From: Butyrivibrio sp.
Lineage (GTDB): Bacteria > Bacillota_A > Clostridia > Lachnospirales > Lachnospiraceae
Reading direction: 5' to 3'
Length of the DNA stretch: 5,868 nt
Assembly (NCBI RefSeq): GCF_024699075.1
Contig: NZ_JAILQF010000320.1
Coordinates: forward strand, 1 to 5,868
The stretch's first letter is position 1. Every line of letters starts with the position of its first letter. This document shows positions 1 through 5,626 of this stretch, in pieces. The translations under genes and the position numbers were made by a program. The notes beneath the pieces are model-generated. The model searched no databases. It was not told the DNA's origin and was given only the letters and a program-made list of their open reading frames with translations.

Positions 1-665
1 TTTGCAGCACCTGTTGAGTTAGGAACGATGTTGCAAGCACCAGCTCTTGAACGACGAAGGTCGCCCTTTCTCTGAGGTCCGTCAAGGATCATCTGATCAC
101 CTGTGTAAGCGTGGATTGTGCACATGATACCAGACTGGATAGGTGCATACTTGTTAAGAGCATCTGCCATAGGTGCAAGACAGTTAGTTGTGCAAGAAGC
201 AGCTGAGATGATCTTGTCATCTTTTGTAAGAGTCTTGTGGTTTACGTTGTAAACGATTGTAGGAAGGTCGTTTCCTGCAGGAGCAGAAATAACAACTTTC
301 TTAGCACCAGCATTGATGTGAGCCTGAGCCTTCTCTTTAGATGTGTAGAAACCAGAGCACTCAAGAACAACGTCTACGCCGATCTCACCCCAAGGGCAGT
401 TATTAGCATCGGGCTCTTTGTAGATCTTAATTGTCTTACCCTTAACTGTGATTGTACCTGCCTCGTCATCAGCTGTTACTTCATCTTCATGTCCAATTTC
501 AACATAACGACCCTGTGAAGTATCATACTTCAGAAGGTGTGCAAGCATCTTAGGGCTTGTAAGATCGTTGATTGCTACTACTTCGTATCCCTCGGCACCG
601 AACATCTGTCTGAATGCAAGACGACCGATACGACCGAAACCATTAATTGCTACTTTTACTGCCAT
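1..665 (-). CDS. gap: Glyceraldehyde-3-phosphate dehydrogenase, partial (N-terminal 221 residues)
   Basis: This cytosolic glycolytic enzyme oxidises and phosphorylates glyceraldehyde 3-phosphate to 1,3-bisphosphoglycerate with NAD. The reverse strand from the ATG at 665-663 reads [15 protein letters not shown], the Rossmann-fold NAD-binding start of GAPDH, with GFGRIGR at residues 9-15. N33-D34 follow beta-strand 2, and the Asp is typical of NAD-preferring enzymes. The catalytic loop [12 protein letters not shown] has C158 as the nucleophile, and TIHAYTGDQ supplies the catalytic H185. The [18 protein letters not shown] segment is followed by the left edge of the window, so about one third of the usual ~335-340 residues is missing; the gene is cut by the window, not broken. 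The start is secured by TAGGAGGAA eight bases upstream (672-680). Codon choice (CGT, GGT, GCT, AAC) looks like that of a highly expressed gene. It is divergent from the PHP gene. Identity is essentially certain. Confidence 0.98.
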   Translation of the reverse strand, partial: MAVKVAINGFGRIGRLAFRQMFGAEGYEVVAINDLTSPKMLAHLLKYDTSQGRYVEIGHEDEVTADDEAGTITVKGKTIKIYKEPDANNCPWGEIGVDVVLECSGFYTSKEKAQAHINAGAKKVVISAPAGNDLPTIVYNVNHKTLTKDDKIISAASCTTNCLAPMADALNKYAPIQSGIMCTIHAYTGDQMILDGPQRKGDLRRSRAGACNIVPNSTGAA

Positions 666-774
666 TTTAAGTTCCTCCTAAAATGAAATATTGGGTTATA
701 TTGCTGCTATTTCCAATTTCAAAGACGGAATTCGAAACGAAACCATCCATGATTGACAAATTTTTATCAGCAAT
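666..774 (-). promoter_or_regulatory. Leader (5' UTR) of gap with inverted repeats
   Basis: This is the region between the predicted gap start site and the ATG. On the minus strand the extreme 5' end, ATTGCTG (774-768), is exactly complementary to CAGCAAT (706-700), which would close a domain of about 60 nt. Inside it, TTTCGAA pairs with TTTGAAA through seven pairs including one G-U (about 739-719) around a 7-base loop. I recognise no known riboswitch or T-box, and there is no hairpin with a T-run that would act as a terminator. The fold is read by eye only and could be incidental in AT-rich DNA. Confidence 0.35.
672..680 (-). promoter_or_regulatory. Strong ribosome binding site of gap
   Basis: Read on the minus strand this is TAGGAGGAA, a near-perfect Shine-Dalgarno ending six bases before the gap ATG. 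It fixes the start codon and fits a highly translated glycolytic gene. Confidence 0.9.
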
Positions 775-778
775 TTCT

Positions 779-807
779 ATTCTACAAAAGTTATTAGAAT
801 AATTCAA
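779..807 (-). promoter_or_regulatory. Sigma-A-type promoter of gap
   Basis: On the minus strand, TTGAAT (-35, bases 807-802) is separated by exactly 17 bases from TAGAAT (-10, bases 784-779). The -10 matches consensus at 5 of 6 positions and the -35 at 4 of 6, including the TTGA core. Transcription should start near 771-773, giving a leader of about 105 nt before the gap ATG. This is the best-scoring promoter I can see for gap by eye. Confidence 0.65.
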
Positions 808-889
808 GTCTGCAAATGTAAAAAGTTTCAAAAATTGCTTATAAATGTGCCCATTCTCGTACAATATTCAAAAATACTCTGCAAGTTCT

Positions 890-919
890 GATAAGTTAAC
901 GCAAAAGCGGTAACTTATT
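890..919. repeat. Imperfect 13-bp inverted repeat (hairpin) in the divergent region
   Basis: GATAAGTTAACGC (890-902) and GCGGTAACTTATT (907-919) pair around an AAAA loop. Eleven positions are Watson-Crick, one is a G-T wobble at the base, and one is an A-G mismatch. Neither strand has a clean T-run after the stem, so a simple terminator is not indicated on either strand. It could be a protein-binding palindrome, or a structure in a transcript started further upstream of gap. Function is unknown. Confidence 0.5.
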
Positions 920-921
920 GC

Positions 922-946
922 CTAATTGATATAATACACCAATTAG
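922..946. promoter_or_regulatory. Palindrome CTAATTG-N11-CAATTAG around a TATAAT box, possible operator
   Basis: The two 7-base arms (922-928 and 940-946) are exact inverted copies with an 11-base spacer, a geometry typical of sites for dimeric repressors. The spacer region contains TATAAT (930-935) on the plus strand, with no good -35 at 16-18 bases. On the minus strand TATTAT (936-931) lies 17 bases after GTGACT (959-954), a 4 of 6 match to the -35 consensus, so a weak distal gap promoter could be covered by this palindrome. The regulator is not identifiable from the sequence. Confidence 0.35.
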
Positions 947-979
947 TCCAAACAGTCACTGATTAATATCATTAAATGT

Positions 980-1008
980 TTATCACTTTTAATATAATGA
1001 TGTATACT
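980..1008 (+). promoter_or_regulatory. Probable promoter of the PHP phosphoesterase gene
   Basis: TTATCA (980-985) and TATACT (1003-1008) are spaced by exactly 17 bases and match sigma-A consensus at 4 of 6 and 5 of 6 positions. Transcription would start near 1015 and give a leader of about 40 nt. A perfect TATAAT at 993-998 is an alternative -10, but no acceptable -35 stands at the right distance from it. Confidence 0.5.
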
Positions 1009-1054
1009 TACAGAATAACCACTTTTATCCCTATATATCGAAAGGATCTTACTT

Positions 1055-1870
1055 ATGAGAATTACATCAGATTATCATATGCATTCAGAACATTCAGGAG
1101 ACAGCACAGCGCCAATGCGCAGCATGATAGAAAGTTCTATTAATAAGGGTCTTAACGAAATATGCTTCACAGAGCATATGGATCTTGACTATCCTATAGG
1201 TCCTGATAACCCTGAAGGATTCTTTGAAATAGACGCAGATGCCTACAGAGAAGACTTTCTTAAATGCAAAGAAGAATATAAGGGAAAGATCGATCTTCAT
1301 TTTGGCATTGAGCTTGGGCTTCAGCCTCATATAGTAAAAGAAAATACAGATTTTCTGAATAAATATCCGTTCGAATTTATAATAGGTTCCAACCACCTTT
1401 GCAATCATAAAGATCCCTACTACCCTTCTTTTTATGAAGGAAGATCTTCTGATGATGCAATACGTGAATTTTTTGAAAGTACTCTTGAAAATATTAAATA
1501 TTTCCATAACTTCGATGTTTTAGGGCATTTGGACTATATTGTCAGATATCTTCCTAATCCTGATGATTATAACTTTCAAAATTTTTCCGATATAATTGAT
1601 GAGATCTTAAATATTCTTATTTCAGAAAATAAAGGTCTCGATGTAAATACCAAATCATTTCAAAGCGGTATGAATGATCCCAATCCTTGCATTGGAATAC
1701 TTGCAAGGTTTTATGAACTGGGCGGGAGAATCATAACCTTTGGTTCAGATGCTCACAAACCTGAGCACATAGCCTATGACTTTGAAAGAGCCAGACAGAC
1801 TGCTTTGAAAGCCGGTTTTACGTCTTACTGTACTTTTGCTGACAGAAAACCCGTATTTCACGATTTATAA
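1055..1870 (+). CDS. PHP-domain phosphoesterase, histidinol-phosphatase (HisJ/HisK) family
   Basis: This 271-residue cytosolic protein is a single PHP domain, the metal-dependent TIM-barrel-like fold of the HisJ-type histidinol-phosphate phosphatases. Those enzymes hydrolyse L-histidinol phosphate in histidine synthesis. The metal-ligand motifs appear in order: DYHMHSEHSGD (H8, H10), FTEH (E40, H41), FGIELG (E86), GSNH (H114), LGHLDY (H158) and GSDAH (D232, H234). All the expected ligands are present and the length fits the family (about 260-280). The start ATG has AAAGGA eight bases upstream (1041-1046) and is preceded by its own promoter. No histidine genes are beside it, so the substrate is inferred from family only; a related phosphatase activity on another phosphate ester cannot be excluded. 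I am sure of the family and moderately sure of the histidinol-phosphate assignment. Confidence 0.9.
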   Translation: MRITSDYHMHSEHSGDSTAPMRSMIESSINKGLNEICFTEHMDLDYPIGPDNPEGFFEIDADAYREDFLKCKEEYKGKIDLHFGIELGLQPHIVKENTDFLNKYPFEFIIGSNHLCNHKDPYYPSFYEGRSSDDAIREFFESTLENIKYFHNFDVLGHLDYIVRYLPNPDDYNFQNFSDIIDEILNILISENKGLDVNTKSFQSGMNDPNPCIGILARFYELGGRIITFGSDAHKPEHIAYDFERARQTALKAGFTSYCTFADRKPVFHDL

Positions 1871-1883
1871 TGTACCGCTTTTC

Positions 1884-1912
1884 TTTACAGATGCAGCATG
1901 TATCGCTATAAG
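1884..1912 (+). promoter_or_regulatory. Probable promoter of the transglutaminase-like lipoprotein gene
   Basis: TTTACA (1884-1889) and TATAAG (1907-1912) have exactly 17 bases between them, and each matches the sigma-A consensus at 5 of 6 positions. Transcription would begin near 1919, so the in-frame ATG at 1898 lies inside the promoter and would not be transcribed from it. The element therefore supports the downstream start at 1946. It probably also drives the secretion-like genes that follow, since I see no promoter in the 42 bases before them. Confidence 0.55.
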
Positions 1913-1921
1913 GACATAGCG
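1904..1921 (+). repeat. Small inverted repeat CGCTAT-N6-ATAGCG
   Basis: Two perfect 6-base arms flank AAGGAC, overlapping the -10 box and predicted start site of the lipoprotein promoter. There is no following T-run, so it is not a terminator for the PHP gene. It may be a small operator or chance. Confidence 0.3.
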
Positions 1922-1934
1922 GCAGTATCTTCGC

Positions 1935-1939
1935 GGAGA
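1935..1939 (+). promoter_or_regulatory. Ribosome binding site deciding the lipoprotein start
   Basis: GGAGA stands six bases before the ATG at 1946. No comparable purine-rich site precedes the in-frame ATG at 1898, so this site sets the start and places the signal peptide directly at the N-terminus. Confidence 0.6.
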
Positions 1940-1945
1940 CCTATT

Positions 1946-2959
1946 ATGATTTTTTTACATGGAAGAAAAAAAATTCATACTCCCATCATCTTTGCGTTAT
2001 CATTTATGCTTATTTTGGGCTGCTCTGAGGCAGGGTCTGTAACAGGCGATACCACCAGGTCTTTAATTAATAATGAAGATAATATAAAAGCTTCATCAGA
2101 AAGCACTTTTGATCTTGAAGCCTTAAATGCTGTCAAAGGAAGCAGAGACAACACTCCAGTCGTCCTGGTTCCTGAAAAATCCGGAGAAGAAGTATATGAA
2201 AATGATATAGCACAAATTGATACCTCCAACTCGGGCAAAGGCTACATCTATGCCAAATACACAGGAACCAATAACAAAGTCAAGCTCCAGATCACAGGCC
2301 CCGATCAGGTAATCTACACCTATAACCTTTCTACTGGCGGCCTTGACGAAGTATTCCCTTTATCTGCCGGCGATGGCTCATATCTTATAAATATTTATGA
2401 AAATATATCCGGCAACCAGTACTCTCTGGGCCTAACCGCCACTATAGAAGCCTCCCTTGAGGATGAATTCTATCCCTATCTTTATCCAAATCAATATGTA
2501 TGGTTTACCAAGGACATGAAAGCCATTGCCATGGGAAGCGACCTTGCCTTCAGTGCCAATAGCGACCTTGATGTTATAACCAATGTTTACAACTTTATGA
2601 TAAGCACCATATCCTATGACTATGAGGAAGCTGAGACCGTACAAAGTGGCTATATTCCCGATATAGATGAGGTACTTACCACGCAAAAAGGAATATGTCT
2701 CGATTATGCCTGCCTTATGTCAGCAATGCTCAGATCACAAAACATACCTACTCACATGGAAATAGGCTATGCAGGAACTGAATACCACGCCTGGATCAGC
2801 TGCTACATAGACGAAAAGGGATGGGTCAATGGAATAGTTCAGTTTGACGGAACATCCTGGCAGCTCATTGATCCTACTTTCGGCTCAACTACTGCAGAAG
2901 ATGTTTTAAGATCCTACATTGCCGAAGATGACAGCTATATTGTGAAGTATATCTATTAA
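1946..2959 (+). CDS. Transglutaminase-like domain lipoprotein
   Basis: This predicted surface lipoprotein (337 residues from this start) has a transglutaminase-like cysteine catalytic domain; the family includes peptidases and amide-bond-modifying enzymes. The N-terminus has a basic segment (HGRKK), a hydrophobic stretch and lipobox LILGC, with C26 as the lipidated cysteine. A Ser/Asn/Glu-rich linker is followed by a beta-rich domain (about residues 85-170). The catalytic domain (about 209-314) has KGICLDYACL (C251), YHAW (H281) and IDPTF (D309), so the Cys-His-Asp triad is intact. The ATG at 1946 is preferred because GGAGA (1935-1939) lies six bases upstream. The longer frame from 1898 adds 16 residues, has no ribosome binding site and starts inside the promoter. 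The gene ends 42 bp before the GspF-like gene with no clear terminator, suggesting cotranscription. Substrate is unknown. Confidence 0.85.
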   Translation: MIFLHGRKKIHTPIIFALSFMLILGCSEAGSVTGDTTRSLINNEDNIKASSESTFDLEALNAVKGSRDNTPVVLVPEKSGEEVYENDIAQIDTSNSGKGYIYAKYTGTNNKVKLQITGPDQVIYTYNLSTGGLDEVFPLSAGDGSYLINIYENISGNQYSLGLTATIEASLEDEFYPYLYPNQYVWFTKDMKAIAMGSDLAFSANSDLDVITNVYNFMISTISYDYEEAETVQSGYIPDIDEVLTTQKGICLDYACLMSAMLRSQNIPTHMEIGYAGTEYHAWISCYIDEKGWVNGIVQFDGTSWQLIDPTFGSTTAEDVLRSYIAEDDSYIVKYIY

Positions 2960-2990
2960 AAACTTTTCTAACTTTTACTCAAAAGGAAAG

Positions 2991-3004
2991 AGGGGCTGAA
3001 TTTG
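2991..3004 (+). promoter_or_regulatory. Ribosome binding site with TTG start of the GspF-like gene
   Basis: AGGGG (2991-2995), preceded by AAAGGAAAG, stands six bases before TTG at 3002-3004. The next in-frame ATG is at residue 27, inside the conserved FCGQYAMLLKSG segment, so translation must begin upstream and TTG is the only well-placed start. Confidence 0.7.
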
Positions 3005-4066
3005 AAAAAAGCATTAAAAGCATCCAAAACAAAAGTCCTTAGTAATCAGGAAACCGCAAGCTTTTGCGGTCAGTACGCCATGCTTTTAAAAAGCGGAATT
3101 GCTCCTGCAGAAGCTGCCGGTATACTCTTATCAGATACGAGTGACCCTTCCGGCAAAAAGATTCTGTCTGATCTCTATCATATTTTAAGGACAGGTGAAA
3201 AATTCCATATCGCACTATCAATGTGCGATGTCTTCCCTCCTTATGTAATATCAATGATCAAAATTGGCGAAGAGTCAGGAAACCTCGACAGCGTACTTGA
3301 ATCCTTGGAAATATTCTATGAACAAGAAGACAATCTCTCTGACAACTTCAGAAGCGCCCTCATGTACCCCATGGTCATGATCATCATGATACTTATGATC
3401 GTAATAGTCCTCATAACCAAGGTAATGCCTATATTCAGTCAGGTATTTGAACAGTTGGGAACCACAATGAGCACCCTGTCTCAGACGCTTCTTAGCATTG
3501 GTAATGTACTTAACCGCTGGTCGCTTGTTCTTATTATCATACTCGTTGCTCTTGGTGCCTTTATGATATTCACAACCCAGTCAAGGAAGGGATATGTCTT
3601 TTTACAAAAAATATCCAGGCATATAGGTCCTTTGAACGAGCTGTTCTATGATATCGGTGTAAGCCGCTTTGCAAGTGGCATGGCTCTTGCCATATCAAGC
3701 GGTATGGATACATATACCAGTTTGAATCTTCTTAAATCAATAGTAGAGAACGAAGAAATATCCGGTAAGATAGACATCTGTCAGAAGCAGATCCAGCAAG
3801 GGGACAGCTTCCCCGAGGCCCTGAAGCATGCAGACATTTTTTCAAATGTATATTCAAGAATGGTAATGGTAGGCTTCAGGTCAGGTTCAATGGAGAAGGT
3901 GCTTCAGCAGATTGCAAGCAGATATGAACTTAAAACAAGTAAAAAGATAAACATTGTATTATCAACACTTGAACCAACTCTTGTCATAGTTTTATCACTT
4001 ATAGTAGGGCTTATACTCCTGTCAGTGATCCTGCCTCTTATGGGCATCATGAGTTCTATAGGCTAA
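3002..4066 (+). CDS. Type II secretion / type IV pilus platform protein, GspF/PilC/ComGB family
   Basis: This polytopic membrane protein is the assembly platform that couples a cytoplasmic ATPase to polymerising pseudopilins. The 354 residues show the duplicated GspF domain. The first copy (about 17-140) has FCGQYAMLLKSGI, IGEESGNLDSVLESLEIFYE and RSALMYPMVM. The second (about 220-345) has SRFASGMALAISSGMDTYTSL, GFRSGSMEKVLQQIASRYE and LEPTLVIVLSLIVG. Three membrane segments are evident, at about 122-145, 173-191 and 325-348. The length resembles ComGB-type proteins and is shorter than the ~400 residues of Gram-negative PilC/GspF, mainly at the N-terminus. Translation starts at TTG with a strong ribosome binding site. 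It follows the lipoprotein by 42 bp and precedes a small membrane protein by 60 bp. The partner GspE/PilB-type ATPase is not visible here. Family is near certain; whether the machine exports, binds DNA or makes pili is open. Confidence 0.93.
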   Translation: MKKALKASKTKVLSNQETASFCGQYAMLLKSGIAPAEAAGILLSDTSDPSGKKILSDLYHILRTGEKFHIALSMCDVFPPYVISMIKIGEESGNLDSVLESLEIFYEQEDNLSDNFRSALMYPMVMIIMILMIVIVLITKVMPIFSQVFEQLGTTMSTLSQTLLSIGNVLNRWSLVLIIILVALGAFMIFTTQSRKGYVFLQKISRHIGPLNELFYDIGVSRFASGMALAISSGMDTYTSLNLLKSIVENEEISGKIDICQKQIQQGDSFPEALKHADIFSNVYSRMVMVGFRSGSMEKVLQQIASRYELKTSKKINIVLSTLEPTLVIVLSLIVGLILLSVILPLMGIMSSIG

Positions 4067-4126
4067 TGTAATAAGGCAACTGATAAGTCACCGTTTTTAC
4101 TTAAAGAAAACCCAAAAGGAGATTCA

Positions 4127-4480
4127 ATGTCTAACAGATTTGAACGACGCAGAAAAATGCCAAAGCTAATATCGAGATTAAACTACATTATTTTTTGCGC
4201 CCTTTTGATAGCTCTTTTTCTATACGGTGTTAACAGATTCTCAGAAGATACAATATCTTATCAGGAAGATACACTTATCCTTGCTCTGCAAAAAGATATT
4301 GCGCAGTGCTACGCAATAGAAGGTTTCTATCCTCCTGATCTTGACTATTTAAAAGATCATTATGGCCTTATATACGATACCGATATTTTTACTATTGATT
4401 ATGCAGCATTTGGTTCCAACATATATCCTAATGTGACAATTCTTAATGTAGTCAATAAGACGGCGATCACCATACGCTAG
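4127..4480 (+). CDS. Small single-pass membrane protein, pseudopilin-like, of the secretion/pilus cluster
   Basis: This 117-residue protein belongs to no family I can name. It has a basic N-terminus (NRFERRRKMPK), one membrane helix (about 19-35, ending in LFLYG) and a soluble domain of about 80 residues. That domain includes ALQKDIAQCYAIEG (53-66), YPPDLDYLKDHYGL (68-81) and a beta-rich end with FGSNIYPNVTIL. The order of basic tip, hydrophobic helix, amphipathic segment, then Tyr-Pro-Pro and beta-strands recalls pseudopilins, and the gene occupies the place after gspF/comGB where a pilin gene is usual. However, there is no G|FTLxE-type prepilin cleavage site, so processing by prepilin peptidase is not predicted. 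The ATG has AAAAGGAG five bases upstream (4114-4121). A membrane-anchored accessory subunit is the cautious reading. Confidence 0.75.
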   Translation: MSNRFERRRKMPKLISRLNYIIFCALLIALFLYGVNRFSEDTISYQEDTLILALQKDIAQCYAIEGFYPPDLDYLKDHYGLIYDTDIFTIDYAAFGSNIYPNVTILNVVNKTAITIR

Positions 4481-4505
4481 TTACAGATATGAAAGGACAG
4501 GCATT

Positions 4506-4994
4506 ATGAATCCTGATAATGACCGCAGGCATCTTATAGATGTATTTTTCATAATATCGCTTCTTTTTGGATTCGTTTTCTGCGCAGTACTTATTATTGC
4601 GCTTGGGGCGAGCATCTATCAGCGCGGCGTTATCAGCAGCAATGATAATTTTGACCAAAGGACCGCGGCAACTTATATAGTTCAAAAGGTAAGACAAAAT
4701 GATGAATATGGGGCAATAAGTGTAGGAAGCATAGATGATATTCCTGCCCTTACCATAACAAGAACCTTAAACGATACTTCCTATACTACATATATTTATG
4801 TATATAACGGCTATCTTATGGAAGTATTTGCAAGAAGTGATACAAGCCTTTCTCCTCAGTCAGGTCAGCGCATAATCGAAATGGATAATATGGAAATGAA
4901 GATATCAAGTTCAAATCTTATAACGATCCTGGTAACAGATGCTGAGGGAAGCACGACCAAAGTCATGATATCTCCGCATAGTATGGGGAGTTAA
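4506..4994 (+). CDS. Small single-pass membrane protein, possibly DUF4860 family
   Basis: This 162-residue protein has a short polar N-terminus (MNPDNDRRHL), one long hydrophobic helix (about 11-36, IDVFFIISLLFGFVFC onward) and an extracytoplasmic domain. The domain opens with NFDQRTAATYIVQKVRQND (48-66) and continues as beta-strands rich in Thr, Ile and Ser. The pattern matches my recollection of DUF4860 proteins found in Clostridia beside type II secretion-like genes; this needs a profile search. The helix resembles a pilin N-terminus, but there is no Gly-Phe-Thr-Leu site and no Glu at the fifth position after a plausible cut. AAAGGA (4492-4497) stands eight bases before the ATG. It follows the previous gene by 25 bp and precedes the next by 11-23 bp, so it is part of one operon. 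No enzymatic motif is seen; a structural or assembly role is inferred. Confidence 0.75.
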   Translation: MNPDNDRRHLIDVFFIISLLFGFVFCAVLIIALGASIYQRGVISSNDNFDQRTAATYIVQKVRQNDEYGAISVGSIDDIPALTITRTLNDTSYTTYIYVYNGYLMEVFARSDTSLSPQSGQRIIEMDNMEMKISSSNLITILVTDAEGSTTKVMISPHSMGS

Positions 4995-5007
4995 TTTCGT
5001 TTGATAT

Positions 5008-5012
5008 GAGGA
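5008..5012 (+). promoter_or_regulatory. Ribosome binding site deciding the pseudopilin-like start
   Basis: GAGGA stands five bases before the ATG at 5018 and overlaps the two upstream in-frame ATG codons at 5006 and 5012. The closest purine-rich site before 5006 is GGGGAG at 4985-4990, which is too far away (15 bases) for efficient use. Confidence 0.5.
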
Positions 5013-5017
5013 TGCGT

Positions 5018-5614
5018 ATGCAGGATAAATCCATACATTTGAAAAATCAATCGTCATTATTCCTTATAGAAGTTATTATTGCTGTATTCTTTTTTGCAAT
5101 AACAGCTGTAGTTTGCATACGCATTTTTGTAAAATCCCATAATGTCACAGATGAGTCCCGCGAACTAACAAAAGGATACATAGAAGCCGATAATATGGCT
5201 CAGGTATTCATGAATTCAGGTGCCAATATAGAGGTTATTGTATCGAGGTATTCTGAATACGCAGTTGTTCTTTCACAGGAAGGAAACTATACAGGAACTA
5301 TAGTCATATGCTATGACAGCGACTTTAATCCCATAGAACATCCCACCGATGATATTACATACACTATTAATTCAACAGCCTATGAACTTGTACTGACTCA
5401 AAAGCTTGAAGATTCTTCAGATACTTACAATGACTGTTCATCAGGTAGTCTACAAGGATATGCCTGCACCGCTACTATCAGTATTTATGATGTAGAACTC
5501 TCTGATGATCTTATTACTGATACTTATCAGGAAGATATTTCTGTTTACGAAGACAATAAGATATTAACGCTTCCGCTTGATCTGTATCTCGGAGACATTG
5601 ATACAGAATTATAA
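5018..5614 (+). CDS. Pseudopilin-like protein with a divergent prepilin cleavage site
   Basis: This protein has 198 residues from this start. Its N-terminus (MQDKSIHLKNQSS) is followed by LFLIEVIIAVFFFAITAVVC, the arrangement of a type IV prepilin: a short basic/polar leader, then a hydrophobic helix with Glu at mature position +5 (E18 here). The residue before the predicted cut is Ser, not the usual Gly, and +1 is Leu, not Phe or Met. A Lys/Asn-rich connector leads into a beta-rich acidic domain with CYDSD and a Cys-containing loop (SDTYNDCSSGSLQGYAC), which could form a disulphide outside the cell. ATG codons at 5006, 5012 and 5018 are in frame. I prefer 5018 because GAGGA (5008-5012) lies five bases before it, while 5006 is 15 bases from the nearest GGGGAG. 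It is probably a minor pseudopilin; the exact subunit is not assignable. Confidence 0.78.
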   Translation: MQDKSIHLKNQSSLFLIEVIIAVFFFAITAVVCIRIFVKSHNVTDESRELTKGYIEADNMAQVFMNSGANIEVIVSRYSEYAVVLSQEGNYTGTIVICYDSDFNPIEHPTDDITYTINSTAYELVLTQKLEDSSDTYNDCSSGSLQGYACTATISIYDVELSDDLITDTYQEDISVYEDNKILTLPLDLYLGDIDTEL

Positions 5615-5626
5615 AAGGAGCTTTTT

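Larger units (their letters stand above)
666..1054. other. Divergent intergenic regulatory region between gap and the PHP gene
   Basis: This stretch of 389 bases carries no gene I can support. It holds, left to right, the gap leader, the gap promoter, an imperfect 13-bp hairpin at 890-919, a 7-bp palindrome around TATAAT at 922-946, and a rightward promoter near 980-1008. A 65-codon reading frame on the minus strand (864-667) runs through the gap promoter and leader. It is not credible as a gene because it lacks a family resemblance and overlaps the control signals. Confidence 0.7.

Noticed and set aside
237..518. 93-codon open frame on the plus strand opposite gap
   Set aside because: It lies wholly antisense to the well-supported gap coding sequence, its translation is Cys/Val/Leu-rich without a family resemblance, and it has no ribosome binding site.
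667..864. 65-codon open frame on the minus strand upstream of gap
   Set aside because: It spans the gap promoter and leader, has no recognisable domain, and ends over the gap ribosome binding site region. It is more likely a chance frame in AT-rich DNA.
1094..1507. 137-codon open frame on the minus strand inside the PHP gene
   Set aside because: It is antisense to a gene with all PHP metal-binding motifs, and its Lys/Phe/Ile-rich product looks like a complement artefact.
2972..2985. CTTTT-ACTC-AAAAG hairpin between the lipoprotein and the GspF-like gene, considered as a terminator
   Set aside because: The stem has only five mostly A-T pairs and is followed by a purine-rich ribosome binding site, not by a T-run.
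4075..4098. GGCAACT-GATA-AGTCACC followed by GTTTTT after the GspF-like gene, considered as a terminator or attenuator
   Set aside because: Only five base pairs form, split by a 2x2 internal loop, and the next gene follows closely with its own ribosome binding site. The structure is too weak to call.
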